From Klenkia sesuvii (GTDB taxonomy: Bacteria; Actinomycetota; Actinomycetes; Mycobacteriales; Geodermatophilaceae), in assembly GCF_037083825.1 (NCBI RefSeq), contig NZ_JBAPLU010000021.1:20443-84442 (forward strand): a stretch of DNA of 64,000 nucleotides, in the 5' to 3' direction. The notes under the pieces were generated by a model. It had not been told where the DNA came from. It searched no databases and saw only the letters and a program-made list of their open reading frames with translations. Below are positions 37,684 to 46,142 of the stretch, in pieces (the first letter of the stretch is position 1; each line of letters opens with the position of its first letter). The translations under genes and the position numbers were made by a program.

Positions 37684-38011
37684 CTGCTGCTTCCCCTCTG
37701 ACCGGCTCGGACGTGCGGTGCTGCTCCCTCGCGGGGTCGTGCTGACCGACGTCGTCGGTGACTCTCTCCGATGAACGGGGCACCGGTCGTTCCACTGTAG
37801 TCGCGGACGACGGACGCCGGAGCGCCGTCCACACCCTGGGGGTGGTGTCGTCCACCCTGCTCAACCCCCACCCGGGGGTCGGTGTTCCGCACCCGTTACG
37901 CCCACAGCGGACGACGACGGCCCGGCCCCCACGGGAGGGGCCGGGCCGCAGCGTGCTGGAACGGCCCCCTCGCAGGGCCCCGGACCGCGCGGAGCGTGGG
38001 CGGATTCCAGG
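37684..38011. other. Gene-free 328-base region upstream of clpC, bounded by an IS element
   Basis: It contains the clpC leader, a candidate clpC -10 box TACAGT (37799-37794, minus strand), and the strong hairpin at 37919-37947. No open frame looks coding. It was probably the lsr2-clpC intergenic region before the IS inserted at its right end. Confidence 0.6.
37919..37947 (-). terminator. Hairpin terminator, probably originally of lsr2
   Basis: An 11-base-pair stem (37919-37929 with 37937-37947) and a 7-base loop. On the minus strand the next upstream native gene is lsr2 (39466), now 1.5 kb away because of the IS30 element. Confidence 0.6.
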
Positions 38012-39424
38012 GGTCATCGCAACACTGCCGTCTACGCGGGGGTGAGTAGATCACGCAGGCGCTCGGCTGGGGTGGCCCAGTTGAGTGTCTTGCGTGGTCG
38101 GCCGTTGAGCAGGTGGGCGACGTGCTCGAGGTCGGCCGGGCCGTGTGCCGAGAGGTCGGTGCCCTTGGGGAAGTACTGGCGGAGCAGTCCGTTGGTGTTC
38201 TCGTTCGAGCCGCGTTGCCAGGGGCTGGCTGGGTCGCAGAAGTAGACGGGCATGTCGGTGGCGGTGGTGAAGGAGCGGTGGGCGGCCATCTCGGCGCCCT
38301 GGTCCCAGGTCAGGGAGCCCCGCAGGTGTGCGGGCAGGGTGTTCATCGCGGTCACGAGCTGGTCGCGGACGGCCTCGGCGGTCCGCCCGGCGCCCAGGTG
38401 GAGCAGCATCACGTAGCGGGTGCTGCGTTCGACCAGGGTGCCGATCGCGGAGGCGTTGTCGGCGCCGATGATCAGGTCGCCTTCCCAGTGCCCGGGCACG
38501 GCGCGGTCGTCCACCTCGGCGGGCCGGTCGCTGATCATGACCATGGGGTCGGTGAACCTGGGTCGACGGGCGGCGGGGTCGCGGTGGGGCTTGCGGCGGG
38601 TGCGCCCGGTGCGCAACGCGGTGGCCACCTCACGCTTGAGCCCGCCGCGGGCCTGGCAGTAGAGCGCCTGGTAGATCGTCTCGGTGCTCACCCGCATGTC
38701 CTGGTCACCCGGGTGATCTTCGCGGATCCGGCGGCTGATCTGCTCCGGTGACCAGCCCAGCGCGAGCTTGTCGTGCACGTAGTCACGCAGCGGACCGGGC
38801 ACGGCCAGCCCAGCGGTCTTGGGGCGGGCGCGACGGGCTGCGGTCGCACGCTGGGCGGCGTAGGGCAGGTAGGGCGCGTCGGGGTTGTCCGGGTCGCGGT
38901 TGCGTGCGATCTCTCGACTGATCGTCGAGGGTGGGCGGCCCAACTGGGCGGCGATCGCGCGGATCGTGTGACCGGCGCGGCGCAGGTCGGCGATGCGTTC
39001 GCGGTCGGTGACCGACAACCACCGCGGGTGCAGCGGCTTGTCCGGGAACGGCGTGAGCGCCTGGGGCAGGTAGGTCACCCGATGACCATCGGGATATGTC
39101 CGCGACGAGTTGATCTTCTGCACGCCGTTGTCCCAGTCGCTGGCCGTGCGGTAGTGCACCCCGACCTCACCAGCGGCCTGGGCCCGACCGACCCCGGCAG
39201 CACGCAGCTGGTCGTAGCGGGCACGCCCGGGGTGACCGCGATACACCCGCCCCACGGTGACCAGACCGGCCTGCCGCGCCCACGACCGCGCGACCTGCTC
39301 GGCAACGCCGACCTCAGCCGCTGACGCCGTCACCGATCCCGTCCGGGCCATCGAGCCCAAGAACATCTCCCTGACCGACGAAGCGGTCATCGCAACTCCT
39401 CATGGTCGAGGTGTTGCGATGACC
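38012..39424 (-). mobile_element. IS30-family insertion sequence
   Basis: A 1413-base element bounded by a perfect 14-base inverted repeat GGTCATCGCAACAC (38012-38025 and, inverted, 39411-39424). It holds one transposase gene. No clear target duplication is visible in the flanks (ccag/gcta). It lies between clpC and lsr2, genes adjacent in mycobacteria, and harms neither. The element looks complete. Confidence 0.9.
38032..39390 (-). CDS. IS30 family transposase
   Basis: A 452-residue DDE transposase. An N-terminal helix-turn-helix region is followed by the IS30 signature helix (RIADLRRAGHTIRAIAAQLG, PPSTISREI) and the catalytic core, with Asp in GHWEGDLI, Asp in LTWDQGAEM and Glu in RGSNENTNG. 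The frame is intact, so it may be active. ATG 39390 lies within a copy of the terminal repeat, inside a hairpin with the right end. Confidence 0.96.
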   Translation of the reverse strand: MTASSVREMFLGSMARTGSVTASAAEVGVAEQVARSWARQAGLVTVGRVYRGHPGRARYDQLRAAGVGRAQAAGEVGVHYRTASDWDNGVQKINSSRTYPDGHRVTYLPQALTPFPDKPLHPRWLSVTDRERIADLRRAGHTIRAIAAQLGRPPSTISREIARNRDPDNPDAPYLPYAAQRATAARRARPKTAGLAVPGPLRDYVHDKLALGWSPEQISRRIREDHPGDQDMRVSTETIYQALYCQARGGLKREVATALRTGRTRRKPHRDPAARRPRFTDPMVMISDRPAEVDDRAVPGHWEGDLIIGADNASAIGTLVERSTRYVMLLHLGAGRTAEAVRDQLVTAMNTLPAHLRGSLTWDQGAEMAAHRSFTTATDMPVYFCDPASPWQRGSNENTNGLLRQYFPKGTDLSAHGPADLEHVAHLLNGRPRKTLNWATPAERLRDLLTPA

Positions 39425-39427
39425 GCT
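39382..39427. repeat. Hairpin formed by the IS right end and the transposase start
   Basis: AGCGGTCATCGCAAC (39382-39396) and its exact complement (39413-39427) form a 15-base-pair stem. The transposase ATG is in the left arm and the terminal repeat in the right arm. Confidence 0.75.
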
Positions 39428-39465
39428 AGAACCCGCCGTGGTCCGGGGGGCGAGGGGGTCCTTCT

Positions 39466-39822
39466 TCAGTGGGCGGCTTCGTAGGCCTCGACCACGCTGG
39501 CCGGGATGCGGCCGCGGTCGCTGACCTCGTGGCCGTTCTTGCGGGCCCAGTCGCGGATGGCGCCGGCCTGCTCGCGGTCCATGCGTCCGGCACCGGAGCC
39601 GCCGGTGGCCTTGCTGCGGCCACCGCCGGAGGCGCGGCCCCGGCCGGCGACCTTGCGGGCGGCGCCGACGTACTTGGCGAACACCTCGCGCATCTCGCTG
39701 GCGTTCTTGTCCGAGAGGTCGATCTCGTAGGTGGTGCCGTCGAGGGCGAAGGTCACCGTCTCGTCGGCGGGGACGTCGTCGTCGAAGTCGTCGCTGAGGA
39801 TGACCTGGACCTTGCGTGCCAT
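39466..39822 (-). CDS. lsr2: Lsr2, nucleoid-associated xenogeneic silencer
   Basis: A 118-residue H-NS-like protein that bridges AT-rich DNA. The N-terminal dimerisation domain has DDFDDDVPADETVTF and TTYEIDLSDKNA; the C-terminal domain has IRDWARKNGHEVSDRGRIP with the RGR AT-hook-like motif. ATG 39822 follows AGGAG by about 8 bases. Position next to clpC and lysS is conserved in actinobacteria, apart from the IS between it and clpC. Confidence 0.97.
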   Translation of the reverse strand: MARKVQVILSDDFDDDVPADETVTFALDGTTYEIDLSDKNASEMREVFAKYVGAARKVAGRGRASGGGRSKATGGSGAGRMDREQAGAIRDWARKNGHEVSDRGRIPASVVEAYEAAH

Positions 39823-39962
39823 TCGTTCCACTCCTGTAGCTGTCGGCCCCCGTGGCGGCCTGCTGCACTCCCGCGAATTGTCGCGGTCAATTCATTCCAC
39901 CACATCCGCAGCGGAATTGCGCATTCGGGGACGAATCCACCCCGACGGGGTGGCGCAATTGC

Positions 39963-41468
39963 TCAGGAAGTGATGGGTCGGACCAACGGGAACAGGATGG
40001 TCTCGCGAATGCCGAGCCCGGTGAGCGTCATCATCAAGCGGTCCATCCCCATGCCCACGCCGCCGGTGGGCGGCATGCCGTACTCCAGCGCCTCGAGGAA
40101 GTCCTCGTCGAGCACCATCGCCTCGGGGTCACCCGCCGCGGCCAGCAGCGCCTGCTGGGTGAACCGCTCGCGCTGCACGGTGGGGTCGACCAGCTCGGAG
40201 TAGCCGGTGCCCCGCTCGACGCCGCCGATGTAGAGGTCCCACTTCTCGGCGACGCCCTCGACGGTGCGGTGGGCGCGGGTGAGCGGCGAGGTGTCGGTCG
40301 GGTAGTCCACGACGAACGTGGGCGCCTGCAGCGAGTGCTGGACCAGTGCCTCGAAGAGCTCCTCGACCAGCTTGCCGTGGCCCCAGGCGGGGTCGACGCC
40401 GAGCTCCACCCGGTCGGCGTGCGCACGCAGCTGCTCGACGGTGGTGGCCGGGGTGATCTCCTCCCCCAGCGCCTGGGAGGTGACCTCGTAGAGCGACACC
40501 TGCGGCCACTCCCCCGAGAGGTCGACCTCGGAGCCGTCGTGGTGGCGGGCCACGTGGTCGCCGAACAGTGCCGCGCAGGACTCCTGCACCAGTTCGCGCG
40601 TGGTGCGCGCCATGTCCTGGTAGTCGGCGTGCGCCTCGTAGAACTCGAGCATCGCGAACTCGGGCGAGTGCGAGGAATCGGCGCCCTCGTTGCGGAAGTT
40701 GCGGTTGATCTCGAACACGCGGTCCAGGCCGCCGACGATGCACCGCTTGAGGAACAATTCCGGTGCGATGCGCAGGTAGAGGTCGAGGTCGAACGCATTC
40801 ATGTGCGTGCGGAATGGCCGGGCCGCGGCGCCCCCGTGCACCACCTGCAGCATCGGGGTCTCGACCTCGAGGTAGCCCCGTGAGGTGAGTCCGGCCCGCA
40901 CCGCGGCGTTGACCGCGGCCCGCTGGTGCACGGTGCGGCGGGCCTCGTCGCGCACGATCAGGTCGACGTAGCGGCGGCGGACCCGCAGCTCCTCGCTCAT
41001 CGGCTTGTGCGCCACCGGCAGCGGGCGCAGCGCCTTGGCGGCCAGCTGCCACGATTCGGCGAACACCGACAGCTCGCCGCGGCGGGAGGTGCCCACCTCA
41101 CCGGTGACCAGCACGTGGTCGCCGAGGTCGACGTCGGCCTTCCACGCAGCCAGGGCCTCCTCGCCGACCCGGTCGCGGGAGAGCATGACCTGCAGCTCGG
41201 TGCCGCCCTCGCGCAGCGTCGCGAAGCACAGCTTGCCGGTGTTGCGGCTGAAGATGACCCGGCCGGTGACCCCGACGGTCTCCCCCGTCATGACGTCGGC
41301 GTCGAGGTCGGGGTGCGCCTCGCGCACGGCGGCCAGCGAGGTGGTGCGGGCGACGGACACGGGGTAGGGGTCGACGCCGGCCTCGCGCAGGCGGTCGAGC
41401 TTGCCGCGGCGGACCCGCAGCTGCTCGGGGAGCTCGTCGTCCATGGGTTCCTGCGGGCCGTCGGTCAC
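39963..41468 (-). CDS. lysS: Lysyl-tRNA synthetase, class II
   Basis: A 501-residue class IIb synthetase: an OB-fold anticodon domain (about 60-170) and a catalytic domain with motif 2 FRNEGADSSHSPEF and motif 3 GVGMGMDRLMM. GTG 41468 is chosen; the DDELPEQLRVRRGKL text that follows matches the family start. It is downstream of coaX by 23 bases and probably cotranscribed with it. Confidence 0.97.
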   Translation of the reverse strand: MTDGPQEPMDDELPEQLRVRRGKLDRLREAGVDPYPVSVARTTSLAAVREAHPDLDADVMTGETVGVTGRVIFSRNTGKLCFATLREGGTELQVMLSRDRVGEEALAAWKADVDLGDHVLVTGEVGTSRRGELSVFAESWQLAAKALRPLPVAHKPMSEELRVRRRYVDLIVRDEARRTVHQRAAVNAAVRAGLTSRGYLEVETPMLQVVHGGAAARPFRTHMNAFDLDLYLRIAPELFLKRCIVGGLDRVFEINRNFRNEGADSSHSPEFAMLEFYEAHADYQDMARTTRELVQESCAALFGDHVARHHDGSEVDLSGEWPQVSLYEVTSQALGEEITPATTVEQLRAHADRVELGVDPAWGHGKLVEELFEALVQHSLQAPTFVVDYPTDTSPLTRAHRTVEGVAEKWDLYIGGVERGTGYSELVDPTVQRERFTQQALLAAAGDPEAMVLDEDFLEALEYGMPPTGGVGMGMDRLMMTLTGLGIRETILFPLVRPITS

Positions 41469-41491
41469 CCGGCAAGCCTACGGACGCCGGC

Positions 41492-42280
41492 TCAGCGGGC
41501 CGCCTGGTGCCGCTCGTGGGCCAGCCGGAGCCCCTGGACGGTGAGGTCGGGGTCGCGCTCGCCGACCGACCGGCAGCTGTCGACCACCAGCGGGTGCAGC
41601 CCCCCGGTGGCCACCACGACCGGGCCCACCCCGAAGGAGGCCATCAGCTCGGCGGCGATGCGGTCGACCAGGCCGTCGACCAGGCCGGCGAAGCCCAGCA
41701 CGACCCCGGACTGCAGCGCGGCCACCGTGTTCTTCCCGATCGCCTGGGCGGGGACGGTCAGCTCCACCGAGCGCAGCTGGGCGGCGCGGTCGGCCAGCGC
41801 GTCCAGGGACACCTCCACGCCCGGGGCCAGCGCGCCGCCGAGGAACTGGCCGGCCGGACCCACGGCGTCCACCGTCGTGGAGGTGCCGAAGTCGACCACG
41901 ACGACCGGTCGGCCGGTGCCGTCGGGCCGCCGGCCGTAGAGCTCGTGCGCCGCCAGGGCCGTCACCACCCGGTCGGCCCCCACCTCGCGCGGGTTGTCCA
42001 CGTGCAGCGGGACGCCGGTGCGCACCCCGGGGCCGATGAGGGTGACCGGGACGTCGAGCCGGTCCAGCAGCTGCCGCAGCACCGGCAGCACCTGCGGCAC
42101 CGTCGAGCAGGCGGCCACCCCGGTGACCTCGGCGCCGCGCAGCAGGCCGCGCCACAGCAGCTGCACCTCGTCGGCGGTGGCGCGCGGCTGGGTGCGCACC
42201 CGCCAGCACCCGGCCACCCGGTCGCCGTCGAAGGTGGCCAGCACGGTGTGGCTGTTGCCGACGTCCACGGTCAGGAGCAC
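41492..42280 (-). CDS. coaX: Type III pantothenate kinase
   Basis: It phosphorylates pantothenate, the first step to CoA, without the feedback inhibition seen in CoaA. The 262 residues show the ASKHA phosphate motifs DVGNSHT (6-12) and DFGTSTTVDAV, the GADR loop and the late VVATGG segment. GTG 42280 follows the nadC stop by one base. With panC and panD in the same operon, it completes a pantothenate-to-CoA set. Confidence 0.96.
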   Translation of the reverse strand: MLLTVDVGNSHTVLATFDGDRVAGCWRVRTQPRATADEVQLLWRGLLRGAEVTGVAACSTVPQVLPVLRQLLDRLDVPVTLIGPGVRTGVPLHVDNPREVGADRVVTALAAHELYGRRPDGTGRPVVVVDFGTSTTVDAVGPAGQFLGGALAPGVEVSLDALADRAAQLRSVELTVPAQAIGKNTVAALQSGVVLGFAGLVDGLVDRIAAELMASFGVGPVVVATGGLHPLVVDSCRSVGERDPDLTVQGLRLAHERHQAAR

Positions 42281-42281
42281 G

Positions 42282-43202
42282 TCACGCCGTCCGCAGGTCC
42301 AGGGCGAGGTCGAGGATCGGTGAGCTGTGGGTGAGCGCCCCGACCGACAGGTAGTCGACGCCGGTGGCGGCGACGGCGCGCGCGACCTCGAGGGTCAGGC
42401 CGCCGGTGGCCTCGGTCTCGGCCCGCCCGGCCACGGCGGCCACCGCCTCGCGCAGGACCTCGGGGGGCATGTTGTCCAGCAGCAGGAAGTCCGCGCCGGC
42501 CTCGACGGCCTCCACCGCCTGGGCGACGGTGTCGGCCTCGACCTGCACGGTCACCCGCGGCGCCCGCTCGCGGACGGCGGCCACGGCAGCGGCGACCGAG
42601 CCCGCGGCGGCGACGTGGTTGTCCTTGACCATGGCGACGTCGTAGAGGCCCATGCGCTTGTTGGACCCGCCACCGCAGCGCACCGCGTACTTCTCCAGCG
42701 GCCGCAGCAGCGGGGTGGTCTTGCGGGTGTCGAGCACGACGGCGCCGGTCCCGGCGACGGCGTCGACCCAGGCCCGGGTGGCGGTGGCGATCCCCGAGGC
42801 CCGGCTGGCGATGTTGAGCGCCGAGCGCTCGGCGGCCAGCAACGCCCGCACGTGGCCCGAGACGGTCAGCAGGACGTCGCCGCGGCGCACCCGGTCGCCG
42901 TCGGCCGCGCCGGCCACCAGCGTGGCCGAGGGCGACAGCCGGCTGAACACGCGGGCGGCCACCGGCAGCCCGGCCACCACGCCGTCGGCCCGGGCCACCA
43001 GGTCGGCGGTGCCGCGCTGCGTGGCCGGGACCGTCGCCGCGCTGGTGACGTCGTGCGCGACCGCCTGGTCGGGGGCGTGCGGCAACGGGGCGCCGCCGGT
43101 GAGGTCCTCGGCCAGGGTGCGCTCGACGAGGTCGGTGACCCAGGCCTCGTCGAGGCCGGTGCCGGTGAGGTCGCGCGGGTCGCGCCCGGGGACGGCGTTC
43201 AC
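42282..43202 (-). CDS. nadC: Nicotinate-nucleotide pyrophosphorylase (quinolinate phosphoribosyltransferase)
   Basis: It converts quinolinate and PRPP to nicotinate mononucleotide in de novo NAD synthesis. The 306 residues contain NIASRASGIAT, DTRKTTPLLRPLEKYAV, the GGGSNKRMGLYD loop and the VEADT and LLLDNM motifs. GTG 43202 overlaps the nadB stop as GTGA, which favours it over GTG 43205. Confidence 0.96.
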   Translation of the reverse strand: MNAVPGRDPRDLTGTGLDEAWVTDLVERTLAEDLTGGAPLPHAPDQAVAHDVTSAATVPATQRGTADLVARADGVVAGLPVAARVFSRLSPSATLVAGAADGDRVRRGDVLLTVSGHVRALLAAERSALNIASRASGIATATRAWVDAVAGTGAVVLDTRKTTPLLRPLEKYAVRCGGGSNKRMGLYDVAMVKDNHVAAAGSVAAAVAAVRERAPRVTVQVEADTVAQAVEAVEAGADFLLLDNMPPEVLREAVAAVAGRAETEATGGLTLEVARAVAATGVDYLSVGALTHSSPILDLALDLRTA

Positions 43203-44884
43203 CACAGCACCTCCGGGGGCGTGCCGACGGGGCGGGGGTCCAGCTGCAGGGAACCGTCGGCGAGCAGCCGGACGTCGAGGTGCACCCGCCAGGAGTCGTC
43301 GGCCTCGGGGTGGTCCTCGCGCCAGTGGCAGCCCCGGGTCTCCTCGCGCGCCCCGGCTGCGGCCGTGAGCGCGGTGGCGACGGTGAGCAGGTCGGTGGCC
43401 TCCCAGCCGGCCACCCCGGGCTCGGCGGTGCCCAGCGAGCCGGCCACGGCGGCCAGCTCGCCGGCGGCCACCACGAGCCCGCCGCCGGTGCGCAGGGCGC
43501 CGACGCGGGCGGACATGGTGGCGGTCAGCCGGTCGCGCAGGCCCGGGTCGAGCAGTCCGTCGAGGTGGGCGGCCTGCGGGGGCACCGGGCGGGGGTCGGG
43601 CAGCTCGTCGGCCAGGGCGGCGCCGATCCGCCCGGCGAAGACCAGGCCCTCCAGCAGCGAGTTCGACGCCAGCCGGTTGGCCCCGTGCACCCCGGTGCAG
43701 GCGACCTCGCCGCAGGCGTAGAGGCCGGGCACGGTGGTGCGCCCGGTGAGGTCGGTGACCAGCCCGCCGGAGGCGTAGTGCGCGGCCGGGGTGACCGGCA
43801 CCAGATCGGTGACCGGGTCGACACCGGCCTCGCGGCAGCGGGCCACGATGGTCGGGAACCGCTCGGCCAGGCCCTCGACGTGCCGCGCGTCGAGGAACAC
43901 GTGGTCGGTGCCGTCGCGCAGCTGCACCCGGGTGATGGCCTTGGCGACGACGTCGCGCGGGGCCAGCTCGGCCAGCGGGTGGACCCCCACCATGAACCGC
44001 TCGCCGGCCGCGTCGCGCAGGAGCGCGCCCTCGCCGCGCAGGGCCTCCGACACCAGGGGCTGCTGACCCCGCGAGCCCGGCCCCAGGTACAGGGCCGTCG
44101 GGTGGAACTGCACGAACTCCAGGTCGGTGGCCACCGCACCGGCGCGCAGGCCCAGCGCCACGCCGTCGCCGGTGGACACCGAGGGGTTGGTGGTGGCCGC
44201 GTAGACCTGGCCCATGCCGCCGGTGGCGAGCACCACGGCCCGGGCCCGCACCGCGCCGACGCCGTCCGCCGTTCCCTCCCCCAGCACGTGCAGGGTGACC
44301 CCCGCCGCCCGCCCGGCGGCGTCGGTGAGCAGGTCGAGCACCATCGCGTGCTCCACCAGGGTGATGCCCGGGTCGGCGGTCACCGCGGCGTGCAGGGCCC
44401 GCTGCACCTCGGCCCCCGTTGCGTCACCGCCGGCGTGCACGATGCGGTCGGCGTGGTGCCCGCCCTCGCGGGTGAGCAGCAACCGGCCCTCGGGGTCGCG
44501 GTCGAAGGCGGCCCCCCAGCTCATCAGCTCGCGCAGCCGGTCGGGGCCCTCGGTGACCAGCGCCTGCACCGCGGTCGGCTCGCACAGCCCCACGCCGGCG
44601 GTCTCGGTGTCGGCGGCGTGCGCGGCCGGCGAGTCGGTCTCGGCCAGCACCGCGGCGATGCCGCCCTGGGCCCAACGGGTCGACCCGTCGTCCACCTCGA
44701 CCTTGGTCACCACGGCGACCGACAGGCCGGCGGCGCGGGCGTGCAGCGCCACGCACAGACCGGCCACGCCGGACCCCACGACGCAGACGTCGGCGGTCAG
44801 CTCCCACCCCGGGACCGGGGCGGCCAGCCGCAGCGGCAGGGCGGTCTGCAGAGGGGGGCCCAGCAGCGGGCCGGCCAGCGTCAC
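43199..44884 (-). CDS. nadB: L-aspartate oxidase
   Basis: An FAD enzyme oxidising L-aspartate to iminoaspartate for NAD synthesis. The 561 residues include the FAD motif VVGSGVAGLCVALHA, STRWAQGGIAAV, HHADRIVHAGGDATG, the active-site EFVQFHPTAL region and the HGANRLASNSLLEG motif. It overlaps panD and nadC by 4 bases. The quinolinate synthase gene nadA is not in the window. Confidence 0.96.
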   Translation of the reverse strand: MTLAGPLLGPPLQTALPLRLAAPVPGWELTADVCVVGSGVAGLCVALHARAAGLSVAVVTKVEVDDGSTRWAQGGIAAVLAETDSPAAHAADTETAGVGLCEPTAVQALVTEGPDRLRELMSWGAAFDRDPEGRLLLTREGGHHADRIVHAGGDATGAEVQRALHAAVTADPGITLVEHAMVLDLLTDAAGRAAGVTLHVLGEGTADGVGAVRARAVVLATGGMGQVYAATTNPSVSTGDGVALGLRAGAVATDLEFVQFHPTALYLGPGSRGQQPLVSEALRGEGALLRDAAGERFMVGVHPLAELAPRDVVAKAITRVQLRDGTDHVFLDARHVEGLAERFPTIVARCREAGVDPVTDLVPVTPAAHYASGGLVTDLTGRTTVPGLYACGEVACTGVHGANRLASNSLLEGLVFAGRIGAALADELPDPRPVPPQAAHLDGLLDPGLRDRLTATMSARVGALRTGGGLVVAAGELAAVAGSLGTAEPGVAGWEATDLLTVATALTAAAGAREETRGCHWREDHPEADDSWRVHLDVRLLADGSLQLDPRPVGTPPEVLW

Positions 44885-45306
44885 CGCCGGACCGTATCCC
44901 CCCGCACCAGGTCGTTGCCCGCCACGCCCGGCGGCGGGCTGGCGGGGTCGGCACCCAGCTCGACCACGCGGTTGTCGGCGTCGACGTGCACGACCTTGGG
45001 CAGGTAGGACTTCGCCTCGGTCTCGTCCATGACGCCGTAGCTGATGAGGATGACCAGGTCACCGGGGTGCACCAGGTGCGCCGCGGCCCCGTTGATGCCG
45101 AGGACGCCCGAACCGCGCTCGCCGGGGATCGTGTAGGTCTCCAGCCGGGCCCCGTTGGTGACGTCGACGATCGTGACCTGCTCACCGGGCAGCAGGTCGG
45201 CGGCGTCGAGCAGGTCCTCGTCGACGGTCACCGAACCGACGTAGTGCAGGTCGGCCTGGGTGACGGTCGCCCGGTGGATCTTGGACTTGAGCATCGTGCG
45301 CATCAT
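44881..45306 (-). CDS. panD: Aspartate 1-decarboxylase proenzyme
   Basis: It forms beta-alanine for pantothenate. The 141-residue precursor self-cleaves at Gly24-Ser25 (YVGSV) to give the pyruvoyl group on Ser25. TNGARLETY and GINGAAAHL are typical. The ATG at 45306 overlaps the panC stop as ATGA; a second ATG follows immediately. Confidence 0.96.
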   Translation of the reverse strand: MMRTMLKSKIHRATVTQADLHYVGSVTVDEDLLDAADLLPGEQVTIVDVTNGARLETYTIPGERGSGVLGINGAAAHLVHPGDLVILISYGVMDETEAKSYLPKVVHVDADNRVVELGADPASPPPGVAGNDLVRGDTVRR

Positions 45307-46142
45307 CGGGGGTCTCCCAGCTCGACGGCGGTGTTGTCGATCAGTCGGGTGCTGCCGGCGCGGGCGGCCACCAGCAGGCGGGCCGGGCCGGCGGTCGGCG
45401 CCGGGCCCAGGTCGGGGTCGGTGAGGGCCAGGTAGTCGGGCACCAGCGACGGCTCGGCGTCGAGCACCGCACCGGCCGCCGCGAGGACGGCGTCGGCGCC
45501 CTGCGGCCCGGCGGCGGCCCCGGCGCGCAGTGCCGCGGAGATCGCGGCGGCCGCCGTCCGCTGGGCCGGGTCGAGGTAGCGGTTGCGGGAGGACAGGGCC
45601 ATGCCGTCCTCCTCGCGGACCGTCGGGACGCCGACGACGGCGACGCCCAGCGCCAGCTCGCGGGCCATCGCACGGATGAGGGTCAGCTGCTGGTAGTCCT
45701 TCTCGCCGAGGACCGCGACGTCGGGGCGCACCAGGCCGAGCAGCTTCGCGACCACGGTCAGCACGCCGGCGAAGTGCCCGGGCCGGACGGCGCCCTCCAG
45801 CACGTCGCCCAGCGGCCCCGGGTGCACCGTCACCCCGGCTGCCCCGGCCGGGTAGACCTCGTCCACGCCGGGGTGGAACACCACGTCGGCGCCCTCCTCG
45901 GCCAGGGCGGCGAGGTCGGCGTCCCAGGTGCGGGGGTAGCGGTCGAAGTCCTCGCCGGGGCCGAACTGGGTGGGGTTGACGAACACCGAGACGACGACGC
46001 TGCCGCCCAGGGTGCGCGCGTGCCGGACCAGCGTGCGGTGGCCCTCGTGCAGCGCGCCCATCGTGGGCACCAGCACCACGGGCCCCGGCAGCGCGTCGAC
46101 CAGCTCCCGCAGCTCGGCGACGGACTCGGCGACCGCGGTCAC
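45303..46142 (-). CDS. panC: Pantothenate synthetase
   Basis: It joins pantoate and beta-alanine with ATP. The 279 residues have the nucleotide motif MGALHEGH (His32, His35), VFVNPTQF, GEKDYQQL and a KMSKS-like MALSSRN. Beta-alanine from the next gene, panD, is its substrate. GTG 46142 overlaps the upstream gene by 4 bases. Confidence 0.97.
   Translation of the reverse strand: MTAVAESVAELRELVDALPGPVVLVPTMGALHEGHRTLVRHARTLGGSVVVSVFVNPTQFGPGEDFDRYPRTWDADLAALAEEGADVVFHPGVDEVYPAGAAGVTVHPGPLGDVLEGAVRPGHFAGVLTVVAKLLGLVRPDVAVLGEKDYQQLTLIRAMARELALGVAVVGVPTVREEDGMALSSRNRYLDPAQRTAAAAISAALRAGAAAGPQGADAVLAAAGAVLDAEPSLVPDYLALTDPDLGPAPTAGPARLLVAARAGSTRLIDNTAVELGDPR

Noticed and set aside
39823..39962. Possible small gene or RNA in the lsr2-lysS gap
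   Set aside because: The stretch is a little richer in A and T and has short dyads (GCGAATTGTCGC), but no start site plus frame or known RNA core; it is more likely the lsr2 promoter region.
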